From: JBFHNV01 sp965365655
GTDB taxonomy: Bacteria > Pseudomonadota > Gammaproteobacteria > HK1
Assembly: GCA_965365655.1 (NCBI GenBank)
Contig: CBDUCN010000029.1
Location: 1 to 25,615, forward strand
Direction: 5' to 3'
DNA length: 25,615 nucleotides
The position numbers and the translations under genes are program-made. Shown here in pieces: positions 1-7,556 of this stretch; position 1 is the first letter of the stretch, and each line of letters starts with the position of its first letter. Below the pieces are notes generated by a model. The model was given only the letters and a program-made list of their open reading frames with translations, had not been told where the DNA came from and did not search any database.

Positions 1-5
1 CGCGG

Positions 6-293
6 TCACGGCCGGCGCCCGTCGAACACCTTGTCGCCGCGCTCGTCGATGATCTTGCGCGCCTTGCCCTGCGACGCGCCGATCGCGTCGTCGCGGCTCA
101 TGCAGGTGTCGGCGCGGATGAAGACCACCTCCTTCGTCTCGCCGTCCACCTGCTTGCGGATCAGGCCCTCGGTGGACCAGCCGCCCGCGACCTCGCGCGG
201 CGTCGCGACGATCTCGAAGCCCTCGTAGTGCACCGGCTCCGCCGGCTGCGGCGCGGCCGGCCCGCCGGCCAGCTTCTTCAGGAACTCGAACAT
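6..293 (-). CDS. HlyU-family protein
   Basis: A 95-residue soluble protein starting MFEFLKKLAGG. A basic/hydrophobic N-terminus and a Pro/Ala linker (about residues 8-22) lead into a compact domain with HYEGFEIVATPRE, GWSTEGLIRKQVDGE and FIRADTC. That pattern is typical of the HlyU family, small proteins named after the Vibrio haemolysin activator and common as uncharacterised genes in alpha- and betaproteobacteria. The ATG at 293 was chosen over an upstream in-frame ATG because the domain begins there and a GGGAGGG ribosome-binding site (301-307) lies 7 nt upstream. A good -10 hexamer lies just ahead of it. The family is recognised with fair confidence. A regulatory role in this organism is only inferred from the family name. 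Confidence 0.85.
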   Translation of the reverse strand: MFEFLKKLAGGPAAPQPAEPVHYEGFEIVATPREVAGGWSTEGLIRKQVDGETKEVVFIRADTCMSRDDAIGASQGKARKIIDERGDKVFDGRRP

Positions 294-325
294 CGGCGCC
301 CTCCCGCTGCGGTGCCGGCATCGAT

Positions 326-331
326 TGTACG
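326..331 (-). promoter_or_regulatory. Candidate -10 box for the HlyU-family gene
   Basis: On the minus strand the hexamer reads TACAAT, five of six matches to the sigma-70 -10 consensus and conspicuous in such GC-rich DNA. It lies about 32 nt upstream of the HlyU start, giving a short leader that contains the GGGAGGG ribosome-binding site. No convincing -35 hexamer is visible 16-18 nt further upstream. Confidence 0.5.
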
Positions 332-360
332 TCGCACGATCGCGAAACCCTTCGCCGGAC

Positions 361-1506
361 TCAGCCCAGGAGCTCGACGCCACGGTCGGCGGACGGGGTG
401 TTGAAGCGCGCGAGGCGAAACGGCGCGAGGTCGAACGCGGGCTCGCGGCCGAGCGCGAGGTCGCGCAGCACGTCGCCGGTGACCGGGCCGAGCGCGAAGC
501 CGTGGCCGGAGAAGCCGGCCGCGACGACCAGCCCCGGCGCCGGCGCGTCGAGCACCGGCAGGCCGTCGGGGCTCTGGTCGATGAGCCCGCCCCACACCCG
601 CGACACCGGCAGATCCGCGAAGCCCGCGATCACGCGCGACGCGCGCGCGACCACCGACGCCACGACGCCCGCCGCGGGCATCACGTCGTCGTCGCGCCAC
701 ACGCCGTCCGCCTTCGGCCACGGCTGCACGCCGGAGGTCACGCGCACGCGCCCGTCCACCTCCTGGCGACCGGAGCCGTCCGCCTTCGCGGTGCCGAACA
801 CCTGCGTCATGAATGGCGGCACCGGCACCGTCTGCATCACGCACACGTGGTGCAGGCGCATCGGCTGGTGCAGGTCGACGCCCGCGAGCAGCGCGGGCGT
901 GTGCACGCCGGCGGCGACGATCACGGCGTCGCCGTCCACGTCGCCCGCGTCCGTGACCACCCCGCACACGCGCTCGCCGTCGCGGCGAAGCGCGCGCACG
1001 CTCACCCCGGTCTCGATGACGGCGCCCTCGCGCTGCGCCGCGCGCGCGACGGCGTGCACGGTCTTCACCGGGTTCGCCTGGCCGTCGCTCGCGCAGAACG
1101 ACGCCGCGCACACCTCGTCGCTGATCCACGGCGCCAGCGCGCGCAGCGACGCGCGGTCCTCGATCAGCTCGAGCTCCAGCCCGAGGCGGCGCTGCGCGTC
1201 GACCATGCGGCGCACCGCCGGCACCTCGTCGGCATCGCGCGCGACCCGCAGGTTGCCGCCCTGGCGGTACTCCACGTCCTCGCCCAGCTCGTCGCCGAGG
1301 CCCTGCCAGCGGGCCACCGCGGCGCGCGCGAGCGCGAGCTCCGCCGGGTCGCGCCCCGACTGGCGCACGCCGCCCTGCGTCCAGCCGGAGGCCATCGACG
1401 CGAGGCCGCCCTTCTCCAGCAACCGCACCGCGACCCCTTCGCGCGCCAGCGCCCACGCGGCGCACACGCCGCTGATCCCGCCGCCCACGATGATCACGTC
1501 CGCCAC
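361..1506 (-). CDS. FAD-dependent oxidoreductase, DAO (D-amino acid/sarcosine oxidase) family
   Basis: A 381-residue flavoprotein of the DAO family. The N-terminal dinucleotide-binding motif VIIVGGGISG is at residues 4-13 and the acidic strand end VRLLEKGG follows. GWTQGGVRQSG is the typical FAD-contacting segment after the first domain, and FSGHGFALGP with TGDVLRDLALG near the C-terminus is the usual FAD-closing motif. Family members oxidise glycine, sarcosine, D-amino acids or other secondary amines; the substrate cannot be read here. The start is GTG at 1506, overlapping the end of the upstream rhomboid gene by 13 nt, so the two are probably co-transcribed. The length is normal for a monomeric DAO enzyme. 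The closest functional types are sarcosine oxidase beta-like, hydrogen cyanide synthase HcnC-like or opine oxidase proteins. Confidence 0.88.
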   Translation of the reverse strand: MADVIIVGGGISGVCAAWALAREGVAVRLLEKGGLASMASGWTQGGVRQSGRDPAELALARAAVARWQGLGDELGEDVEYRQGGNLRVARDADEVPAVRRMVDAQRRLGLELELIEDRASLRALAPWISDEVCAASFCASDGQANPVKTVHAVARAAQREGAVIETGVSVRALRRDGERVCGVVTDAGDVDGDAVIVAAGVHTPALLAGVDLHQPMRLHHVCVMQTVPVPPFMTQVFGTAKADGSGRQEVDGRVRVTSGVQPWPKADGVWRDDDVMPAAGVVASVVARASRVIAGFADLPVSRVWGGLIDQSPDGLPVLDAPAPGLVVAAGFSGHGFALGPVTGDVLRDLALGREPAFDLAPFRLARFNTPSADRGVELLG

Positions 1507-2234
1507 CGGCGATCCCCCCTGCGTCGTGCCCGCCGCACCGGCGCCCGGCCCTTGTGCCAGAGCGCGACGTCACGGTACTTGAACAGCGGGATCAGCGCGG
1601 CCCCGGCGACGAAGCCGCCGATGTGCGCGCCGAACGCGACGCCTCCCTGCCCGGCCGGCGCCGTCAGCGACGAGAACAGCTGCAGCGCGAACCACAGCCC
1701 GAGCACCAGCATCGCCGGAAGGTGCACCAGCTGCGTGAACACGCCGAGCGGGATCAGCACCAGCACGCGCGCGTGCGGGTACAGCAGCAGGTACGCGCCC
1801 AGCACGCCCGAGATCGCGCCGCTCGCGCCGATCATCGGGACCTCGGAGCGCGTGTCCGGCAGCGCCTGCGCGAGCACCGCCGCGACGCCGCACAGCAGGT
1901 AGAACACGACGAAGCGCGTGTGGCCCATGCTGCCCTCGACGTTGTCGCCGAAGATGTACAGGTAGAGCATGTTGCCGATCAGGTGCATCCAGCCGCCGTG
2001 CATGAACATCGACGTGAACACCGACGCGGCCGGCGGCACCAGCGCGATCTCCGGCGGCAGGCTGGCGTGGTCGAACAGCACCGCCGGGATCACGCCCAGC
2101 GCGTAGACCGCGACCTGGCCCGCACGATCGCCGAGGCTCACCTGCCACAGGAACACCAGCACGCACGCGCCGAGCACGCTCCAGCTCACGTAGGGCGTCA
2201 CGGTGGTGGGGTTGTCGTCGCGAAGCGGAATCAT
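1494..2234 (-). CDS. Rhomboid-family intramembrane serine protease
   Basis: A 246-residue polytopic membrane protein with about six hydrophobic segments: residues 17-32, 67-95, 104-124, 133-152, 157-190 and 199-217. Rhomboid signatures are all present. HLIGNMLYLYIFG (residues 84-96) contains the oxyanion-hole Asn, GASGAISG (136-143) contains the nucleophile Ser138, and FGAHIGGFVAG (201-211) contains the catalytic His204. Rhomboids cut transmembrane substrates within the bilayer; the substrate is unknown. A basic cytoplasmic tail (RRARRRGDRR) ends the protein and its coding sequence overlaps the downstream FAD oxidoreductase gene by 13 nt. The ATG start directly precedes the conserved MIPLRDDNPT opening common in this bacterial subfamily, which supports the chosen start. 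Confidence 0.93.
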   Translation of the reverse strand: MIPLRDDNPTTVTPYVSWSVLGACVLVFLWQVSLGDRAGQVAVYALGVIPAVLFDHASLPPEIALVPPAASVFTSMFMHGGWMHLIGNMLYLYIFGDNVEGSMGHTRFVVFYLLCGVAAVLAQALPDTRSEVPMIGASGAISGVLGAYLLLYPHARVLVLIPLGVFTQLVHLPAMLVLGLWFALQLFSSLTAPAGQGGVAFGAHIGGFVAGAALIPLFKYRDVALWHKGRAPVRRARRRGDRRWRT

Positions 2235-2312
2235 CGATCGGCGCCGGGAGCAGCCGCGGCAAACGGCGCGCCCAGACTACCGCGGCCGGCGGCGGCGCGG
2301 GGCGCTCGGCGC

Positions 2313-2318
2313 TATCAT
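2313..2318 (+). promoter_or_regulatory. Candidate -10 box for the TSCPD gene, possibly leaderless
   Basis: TATCAT stands out in a GC-rich 90-bp gap between the divergent rhomboid and TSCPD genes. Only 6 nt separate its end from the ATG at 2325, so a transcript started at the usual distance would begin at or next to the start codon. No clear -35 hexamer or ribosome-binding site is seen. Confidence 0.4.
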
Positions 2319-2324
2319 TGGCCG

Positions 2325-2747
2325 ATGTCCGACGCGAAGTCGCAGCTTCCGCTGTTCCGCGGCGTCATCGAGGCGCACCGCGAGGGCCGCCCCCCGGTCA
2401 GCGACGAGCGCCCCGAGGTGCTGCACAGCCGGACCTACCGGCTGCGCGTGCCGTTCGACGCGTCCACGCAGAGCATCTACGTGACCGTCAGCGATCGCGA
2501 CGGCGCGCCGTACGAGTTCTTCATCAACTGCTCCAACGTCGAGCTCAGCGAGCACCTGGCCGCGATCTCGGCGCTCGGCTCGCGCATGCTGCGCAACGGC
2601 TTCCCCGTCGATGTCGTGGCGCGCGACCTGATGGACATCGCGAGCCCGCACACCGGCCACATGCGCCGCGGCGGCTATTGCCCCAGCCTGTCCGCGCTCA
2701 TCGGCCGGACCCTCCTCGCGCACGCCGAGGGCCGCGCACCGCAGTGA
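2325..2747 (+). CDS. Stand-alone TSCPD-domain protein (NrdJ C-terminal-domain-like)
   Basis: A 140-residue soluble protein resembling the C-terminal TSCPD domain of adenosylcobalamin-dependent ribonucleotide reductases, or the separate NrdJb polypeptide of organisms with split NrdJ. Visible features are RPEVLHSRTYRLRV, the central YVTVSDRDGAPYEFFINC with a small-residue helix after it (AISALGSRMLRNGFPVDVV), and the closing GGYCPSLSALIGRTLLAH. In NrdJ these parts follow the catalytic barrel. No NrdJ catalytic part lies next to it here, so the partner, if any, must be elsewhere. The start was chosen at ATG 2325 because the conserved part begins soon after and the candidate -10 box lies directly upstream. 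It could instead be a free-standing paralogue of unknown role. Confidence 0.75.
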   Translation: MSDAKSQLPLFRGVIEAHREGRPPVSDERPEVLHSRTYRLRVPFDASTQSIYVTVSDRDGAPYEFFINCSNVELSEHLAAISALGSRMLRNGFPVDVVARDLMDIASPHTGHMRRGGYCPSLSALIGRTLLAHAEGRAPQ

Positions 2748-2794
2748 GCGCCGGGCACGGCGCCCGCACGAGTGCGCGGCTCCGGCCCGGGGCG

Positions 2795-2803
2795 TGCTAC
2801 CGT
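2795..2803 (+). promoter_or_regulatory. Candidate extended -10 promoter for the cyclase gene
   Basis: TGCTACCGT fits the extended -10 pattern TGnTAnnnT. It lies 38 nt upstream of the cyclase ATG, just after the TSCPD stop codon, so the cyclase may have its own promoter. No obvious -35 element is present, which is acceptable for extended -10 promoters. Confidence 0.35.
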
Positions 2804-2841
2804 GCGGCCCGACGCCCGCGTGCCGCCGACCCGATGCCCGA

Positions 2842-4692
2842 ATGATCACCGACCCGGCATCCGCGCTGCGCGCCTGGAAGGCGCACGGCGCGCGCGTGCC
2901 GATCACCGCGGTCGCGGTGTTCGGCCTCGGCGCGCTGGTCGCGGTGGCGGTGCTGGTGAACCTGTACCTCGGCGTGCGCGCCGCCACGGACAACACGCGC
3001 GACCTGCTGCAGTCGCGCGCGACGTCGCTGGTCGACGACCTCGAATCGCGCCTCGACGCCACCATGCGCCCCGTCGTGGAGCAGGCGCGCTGGATCGCCG
3101 AGCGCGTCGAGCGCGGCGCGCCGGCGCTGTCCGAGAACAGCGCGCTGGACGCGTTCATGCTCGGCGCCCTCTCGGCGACGCCGCAGGTCGCGGGCATCGG
3201 CCTCGTGAACCCGCAGGCGCTGTTCCGGCGCTGGGGCCGCGAGGACGGCTCGGTGGTGTGGGAGGACTGGTCCAACCGCCCCGACATCGCCGCGTGGCTG
3301 CAGCGCGGGCGCACGCAGCGCGGCTCCGCGTGGGGCCGCCCCATCTGGACCCACACCACGGGCTCCACGGTGGTGATGCACGAGACGCCGCTTCGCCAGC
3401 GCGGGCGCTTCCTCGGCATGCTGGTGCAGGTGGTGCCCGTCGCGACGCTGTCGCGCGGCCTCGCGCAGGTGCAGCGCGAGTCGGGGATGACTCCGTTCGT
3501 GCTGCACGAGCACGCCCGCGTGCTCGCGCACCCGCTGCTCGCGTCCTGGTCGCCGCCCGAGTCGGCGCGCGAATCGCCGCTGCCGCGCCTGGACACGCTG
3601 GGCGACGAGACGCTGCTGCGGCTCGACTCGCCGGACGAGGTGCCGCTGTTCCTGCGCGGGATGAAGCACCTGAACGCCGGCGGCGCCTTGATCGACGGGC
3701 GCTACCGCGTGCTCCTGCATCGCGACATCGCGCGCTACGGCCCGGGAACCTGGACCGTCGGCGTGCACTTCGACGCCGAGACGGAGGCCGGCAGCGTGAC
3801 GCGGCGCCTGGACGTCGCGGTCGAGGTCGGGCTCGCGCTGTGCGCGATTGCGATCGCGCTCGCGGTGCTCGCGGGGCGCCGGCTCAGCCGCCCGGTGCAG
3901 CTCCTCGCGCGCGCCGCTGAATCGGTGCGCGCCGGCGACCTGGACGCGGTGCCGGCGCTGCCCACCAGCCGGGTGCGCGAGCTGGACTCGGCGCTGCGCT
4001 CCTTCCGCCAGATGGTGGACGGCCTGCGCGAGCGCCAGCTCATGCGCGACGTGCTGGGCCGCTTCGTGCCCGAGTCGGTGGCGCGCACCCTGCTCGCGGG
4101 CGGCGGCACGCTGCCGGCGCAGGAGGCGGAGGCGACGCTGCTGTTCTGCGACATCGCGGACTTCACCCGCCTCACGGAGCGCATCGGGCCCGGCGGCATC
4201 ATGGCGCTGCTGAACGAGTACTTCGAGGCCATGGTCGCGGTGCTCGAGCGCCACGGCGGCATCGTGACCCAGTTCCAGGGCGACGCGATCCTCGCGACCT
4301 TCAACGTGCCGCTGCCCGATCCGGACCACGCCGCGAAGGCGCTGCGCGCGGCGCTCGCGATGCAGCAGGTGGTGCGCTCCCGGCGCTTCGCCGGCGAGAC
4401 GCTGGTCTGCCGCATCGGCATCAACACCGGTCCGGTGGTGGCCGGCGCGGTGGGCGCCAAGGGCCGGCTCAGCTACACCGTTCACGGCGACGCCGTGAAC
4501 CTCGCGGCAAGACTCGAGGACCTGAACAAGGCGCACGGCACCTCGGTGCTGGTCGCCGGCGAGACGGTGTCGCGGGTGCAGGGCTTCCGCCTGCGCGCGG
4601 TGGGCGACCTGACCGTGCGCGGGCAGTCGCATCCGGTGCGGGTGTTCGAGCTCGAAGGCGTCGAGTGGGATCAGGTGCCGGCGCAGGACTGA
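2842..4692 (+). CDS. Membrane-bound class III adenylate/guanylate cyclase with periplasmic sensor and HAMP
   Basis: A 616-residue sensor cyclase. Order: short cytoplasmic N-terminus, transmembrane helix at about 21-45, a roughly 280-residue periplasmic region resembling a Cache-type sensor (about 46-320), a second helix at 325-345, a HAMP segment at 346-397, a linker helix (RDVLGRFVPESVARTL) and a class III catalytic domain (about 428-600). Metal-binding aspartates are D437 (FCDIADFT) and D481 (FQGDAILATF). The transition-state pair N553/R557 is intact in HGDAVNLAARLE. The base-recognition position that is usually Lys is Gln477, while Thr546 occupies the second position, as in class IIIb enzymes. 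Product (cAMP, cGMP or both) is therefore uncertain. The enzyme probably works as a dimer. The ATG at 2842 gives a normal short N-terminus; an earlier in-frame ATG at 2794 falls inside the candidate promoter. Confidence 0.92.
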   Translation: MITDPASALRAWKAHGARVPITAVAVFGLGALVAVAVLVNLYLGVRAATDNTRDLLQSRATSLVDDLESRLDATMRPVVEQARWIAERVERGAPALSENSALDAFMLGALSATPQVAGIGLVNPQALFRRWGREDGSVVWEDWSNRPDIAAWLQRGRTQRGSAWGRPIWTHTTGSTVVMHETPLRQRGRFLGMLVQVVPVATLSRGLAQVQRESGMTPFVLHEHARVLAHPLLASWSPPESARESPLPRLDTLGDETLLRLDSPDEVPLFLRGMKHLNAGGALIDGRYRVLLHRDIARYGPGTWTVGVHFDAETEAGSVTRRLDVAVEVGLALCAIAIALAVLAGRRLSRPVQLLARAAESVRAGDLDAVPALPTSRVRELDSALRSFRQMVDGLRERQLMRDVLGRFVPESVARTLLAGGGTLPAQEAEATLLFCDIADFTRLTERIGPGGIMALLNEYFEAMVAVLERHGGIVTQFQGDAILATFNVPLPDPDHAAKALRAALAMQQVVRSRRFAGETLVCRIGINTGPVVAGAVGAKGRLSYTVHGDAVNLAARLEDLNKAHGTSVLVAGETVSRVQGFRLRAVGDLTVRGQSHPVRVFELEGVEWDQVPAQD

Positions 4693-4732
4693 CGCGTGCG
4701 GACACCGGGCGGGCCGGCAACGCCGGCTCACG

Positions 4733-4750
4733 GCGCCGCGCACGCGGCGC
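4733..4750. terminator. Hairpin between convergent genes
   Basis: A perfect 8-bp inverted repeat (GCGCCGCG / CGCGGCGC) with a 2-nt spacer, preceded by a smaller GCCGG/CCGGC hairpin. It sits in the 92-bp gap where the cyclase and the MBL gene end tail to tail. There is no T-tract on either side, so it could be a bidirectional pause or RNA-end-protecting structure and not a classical terminator. Confidence 0.35.
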
Positions 4751-4784
4751 GCTCGATCCTGCGCAAGCCTCCGGCCGGGGCGGG

Positions 4785-6149
4785 TCAGTCGCCGGCCACG
4801 AGCCGCTGCACGCCCACCTTGCGCAGGTAGTGCGTGATCGGCTCGGGCAGGCGCTGGTAGAGGTCCCAGCCCTCGCATGGCGGCGCGCGGAAGCGGCCGT
4901 CCTCGATCAGCAGCAGCTTCTCGCACAGCCGGTAGCCCCCGGCCATCCAGAACAGCTCCGCGCCCGCGTCGCCGCGCAGCACGCGCCACAGGCTGCGCCC
5001 GCCGACGTGGCTGAACACGTTCGCGTCGGGGTGCAGGCGATCGAGGTAGACGACGGGACGCGCGCCGCGGAAGTCCACCGCGTGGTGCAGACGCACGCCT
5101 TCGCCCGCGTGCACGACGCCCTGCCAGACCGCCTGCAGCTCGCGGTAGCCGTCGAACAGCCCGCTCGCCCGCTCGAGGTGCAGCCAGATCCAGGGCAGCA
5201 CGCCGCGCTGCATCAGGTCGCGCAGCTCGTCGCGCAGCCATGCCTGCTGGCGCGGCGACGGCAGGCCCCACAGCGTCGCGGTATCCACCGGCTCCCAACC
5301 CTCGGGCTCGGGCGACGGCAGCGTGCGCGCGACGGGGCTGGCCGCGCGCGCGAGCTCCGCGCCGGCGTCGTGCAGCTCGAACACGTCGCCCGGCGCCACG
5401 GTGTGCACGGCCACGCCGTCGCCGAGGCGCCGCCGGAACAGGCGCGCGATCTCGGCGGGCCGGTACGGCGCGAGGTGGCGGTTGGCCCACGCGTGCTCGC
5501 CGTCGAACGCGAAGCCCGCGAAGTACGGGAACAGCGCCGCGGGCGCGGCCGCGCACGCGGCCTCGAGACAGCCCGCGAGCTCGGCACGGTCCAGCGAGAC
5601 GGACTCGAGGCCGCGCTGGTATCCCGCGAGCGTTCGCAGCGGCTGAAAACGCGTGGCCACCAGCGACACCCGCCCGGCGACGCTCTTCACGCGGCGTCCC
5701 ACCGGCTCGGTCACGATGCTGTCGGACATGTGCCAGTACGCGCCGTCGTCGTCCACCGCGAGCACGCCGAACTCGCCGTCCTCGAAATCCGACGGCGTCG
5801 CGACCAGCGCACCGTTGCCCACCACGCGCCGCGACCACGGATCCAGCGCCTCCACGCGCGTGAAGCCGAGCGCGCGCAGCGCATCCAGCAGCGGCGGGTG
5901 GCGCGGAGCGATCACCGGCCGGTCGCGCGGAAAGCGCTCGAGCGTGGGCGGGTGGAAATGATCGAGGTGATCGTGGGTGATCACGAGCACGCTGGCGGCA
6001 TCCACCAGCGCGTCCGCGTCCAGCGCGCGGGCCGGCGCGAAGCGCAGCGTGTCGCCGGCGAAGCGCTCGGCGAACAGCGGATCGACGAGCACCCGCGCGT
6101 CGCCCATCTCGAGCAGGACGCTCGCATGGCCCAGCACGGTGACCTTCAT
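4785..6149 (-). CDS. MBL-fold metallo-hydrolase with large C-terminal extension
   Basis: A 454-residue protein. The N-terminal half is a UlaG-like metallo-beta-lactamase fold: VTVLGHASVLLEMGDARVLVDPLF at the start, then the metal motif THDHLDH (residues 58-64), followed by HMSDSIV with Asp143, which takes the place of the usual GDT-type strand. The segment where family members normally supply another His ligand reads ALVATPSDFEDG and has no His, so metal binding may be altered. From about residue 190 a long aromatic-rich region follows (WIWLHLERASGLFDGY, LDRLHPDANVFSHVGG, ITHYLRKVGVQRL) that I do not recognise. Its ATG overlaps the stop of the upstream FAD oxidoreductase gene (ATGA), implying translational coupling. 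Its function in peptide tailoring or hydrolysis is only inferred from context. Confidence 0.8.
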   Translation of the reverse strand: MKVTVLGHASVLLEMGDARVLVDPLFAERFAGDTLRFAPARALDADALVDAASVLVITHDHLDHFHPPTLERFPRDRPVIAPRHPPLLDALRALGFTRVEALDPWSRRVVGNGALVATPSDFEDGEFGVLAVDDDGAYWHMSDSIVTEPVGRRVKSVAGRVSLVATRFQPLRTLAGYQRGLESVSLDRAELAGCLEAACAAAPAALFPYFAGFAFDGEHAWANRHLAPYRPAEIARLFRRRLGDGVAVHTVAPGDVFELHDAGAELARAASPVARTLPSPEPEGWEPVDTATLWGLPSPRQQAWLRDELRDLMQRGVLPWIWLHLERASGLFDGYRELQAVWQGVVHAGEGVRLHHAVDFRGARPVVYLDRLHPDANVFSHVGGRSLWRVLRGDAGAELFWMAGGYRLCEKLLLIEDGRFRAPPCEGWDLYQRLPEPITHYLRKVGVQRLVAGD

Positions 6150-7132
6150 GCGCCGCCCACCTCGTACGGGTAGTACGGGTAGAGGTTCGGCGCCCGGCCG
6201 GTGCGCCGCTCGTGCACGTGCGCATAGGCGGAGAACCCTGCCACGGTGCCCTCGCTCATCGCCTTCGCGACGCAGAACGGCGCGCCGTTGGCGTCGCCGG
6301 CGGAGAACAGGCCCGGCGGCCCGCTCGCCATGTCGCGCCGCGGCGCCAGGAACGCGCCCGGCGCCGGCGCCGCCGCGCCGCCGAGGAAGCCCAGCGTGGT
6401 GGCAGTGGCCTCGTAGGACGTGAAGTCGACCAGCAGCAGGTCGGCCGCCAGCGTCTCGAGGGTCCCCGCCTCGCGCTCGAAGCGCAGCCGCAGCCGGCCG
6501 TCGGCGCGGATGACGGCGAGGTCGTGCAGCCGGCCGCGCTGCACCTGCGGCGGCGACGCACTGCGCCACGGAGGCTCCGCCCAGGTGCTGATCTCGAGCG
6601 CGTCCCGGCTCCCGATCAGGCGCCGCGCCGCGTCCACGCCCTCGGCTCCGCACAGGCACAGGCGGCGGATCCCGGCATCGGCCTGCATGCGATCGGCGAT
6701 CGCTCGCAGATCGTCATCGCCGTAGAACCATGCGATGCGCCCGCGGTGGAACAGCCGGCTCTCGCCGGCGTGGCCGACGCGGCAGCCCGTGGCCACCACC
6801 ACCGACAGGCAGCGATAGGCGCCCTCGGCGGTGCGGACCTCGAAGCCGTCCCCGCCGGCGGGCTCCAGCCCCAGCACCCGCTCGTGGCGGATGCTCACGC
6901 CCAGTCGCTCGCAGGTCGTCAGCGACGCCTTGAGCTCGCGCTTGGTGAAGAACACGCCGGGAGAGGTCACCACCAGCGGCTGCCACAGCGACAGGCCGCC
7001 CGGCCGGTCGCTGGCCTCCAGCACCAGGATGCTCGCGCGGTACTTCGCCGCCGGCGCGCCTAGCCACGCGGCGCGCACGGCCGCGCTCAGGCCCGCCGGC
7101 CCCGCCCCCACCACGATGATGTCGTAGTCCAA
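6146..7132 (-). CDS. Thioredoxin-reductase-like FAD/NAD(P)-binding oxidoreductase
   Basis: A 328-residue flavoprotein with DYDIIVVGAGPAGLSAA (residues 2-18) for FAD binding, the strand-end acid in VLEASDRPGG, VVVATGCRVGHAG in the middle and the C-terminal FAD motif PGLFSAGDANG, as in the thioredoxin reductase superfamily. The CxxC redox pair of true thioredoxin reductases is missing; the central domain shows LCLCGAEGVDAARR, a degenerate GxGxxA nucleotide site. It is probably a peptide- or small-molecule oxidase, or a reductase without a disulfide relay. I chose a TTG start at 7132 because the Rossmann motif begins two residues later, GGAG lies upstream, and the in-frame sequence before it is low-complexity Arg/Ala. 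The stop overlaps the MBL start. Its place beside the RiPP genes suggests redox tailoring, unproven. Confidence 0.8.
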   Translation of the reverse strand: MDYDIIVVGAGPAGLSAAVRAAWLGAPAAKYRASILVLEASDRPGGLSLWQPLVVTSPGVFFTKRELKASLTTCERLGVSIRHERVLGLEPAGGDGFEVRTAEGAYRCLSVVVATGCRVGHAGESRLFHRGRIAWFYGDDDLRAIADRMQADAGIRRLCLCGAEGVDAARRLIGSRDALEISTWAEPPWRSASPPQVQRGRLHDLAVIRADGRLRLRFEREAGTLETLAADLLLVDFTSYEATATTLGFLGGAAAPAPGAFLAPRRDMASGPPGLFSAGDANGAPFCVAKAMSEGTVAGFSAYAHVHERRTGRAPNLYPYYPYEVGGA

Positions 7133-7556
7133 CTCGCTGTCCGCTCCGTTGCCGTGCGGGGACCGGGCCTGCCCCGCGCCCCGTCGCCGCGCTGCCCGCC
7201 GTTCGCGGCCCCGCGCCCGGCCATCGCCGCCCGGGCCCGCGAGGGCGCGCGCGACGCCGGCACGAGCCCGGCGCGGGCGCGGCACGCTGCCGCGCACCCG
7301 CGTCCCGCCACTATGCTAGATACCCGACGACGGACGCGGGCCGGTGCGGCCGCTCGGAAAGGCGCCGTCCCACCGCCGCGGAAGCGCCGTGACGCAACGG
7401 CGAACGACGGGCCACGTGCAACGACGTCGCGGGAGTGAAGCACATCCACTGTCACCTGTTCAGTGTCCAGGCACCGCGGCGCGAGGCGTGCGCCGCGCGG
7501 CCGACGCCGGGTCCCGTCGCGGCCGCCCGTCCCGGAACCACTGCCCCGGCTTCCCG
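7133..7556. promoter_or_regulatory. Divergent intergenic region
   Basis: 424 bp between the minus-strand FAD gene and the plus-strand elimination-type gene, with no convincing coding sequence. Most is GC-rich. Two less GC-rich patches stand out. TATGCTAGATAC at 7312-7323 could hold a -10 box for either direction. An inverted repeat CACTG/CAGTG (7447-7451 and 7461-7465, 9-bp spacer) could be an operator. No consensus -35 box is seen. I looked for a second precursor peptide here and found none. Confidence 0.3.

Noticed and set aside
2797..6225. 1142-codon open frame on the minus strand opposite the cyclase and continuing into the MBL gene
   Set aside because: It is an antisense shadow of high-GC coding DNA: Arg/Ala/His-rich, no domain motifs, while the plus-strand cyclase has clear catalytic motifs.
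7133..7556. Possible second precursor peptide or longer N-terminus in the divergent gap
   Set aside because: All frames give Arg/Ala/Pro-rich sequence without a leader motif or Gly-Gly site, and no ribosome-binding site precedes a plausible short frame.
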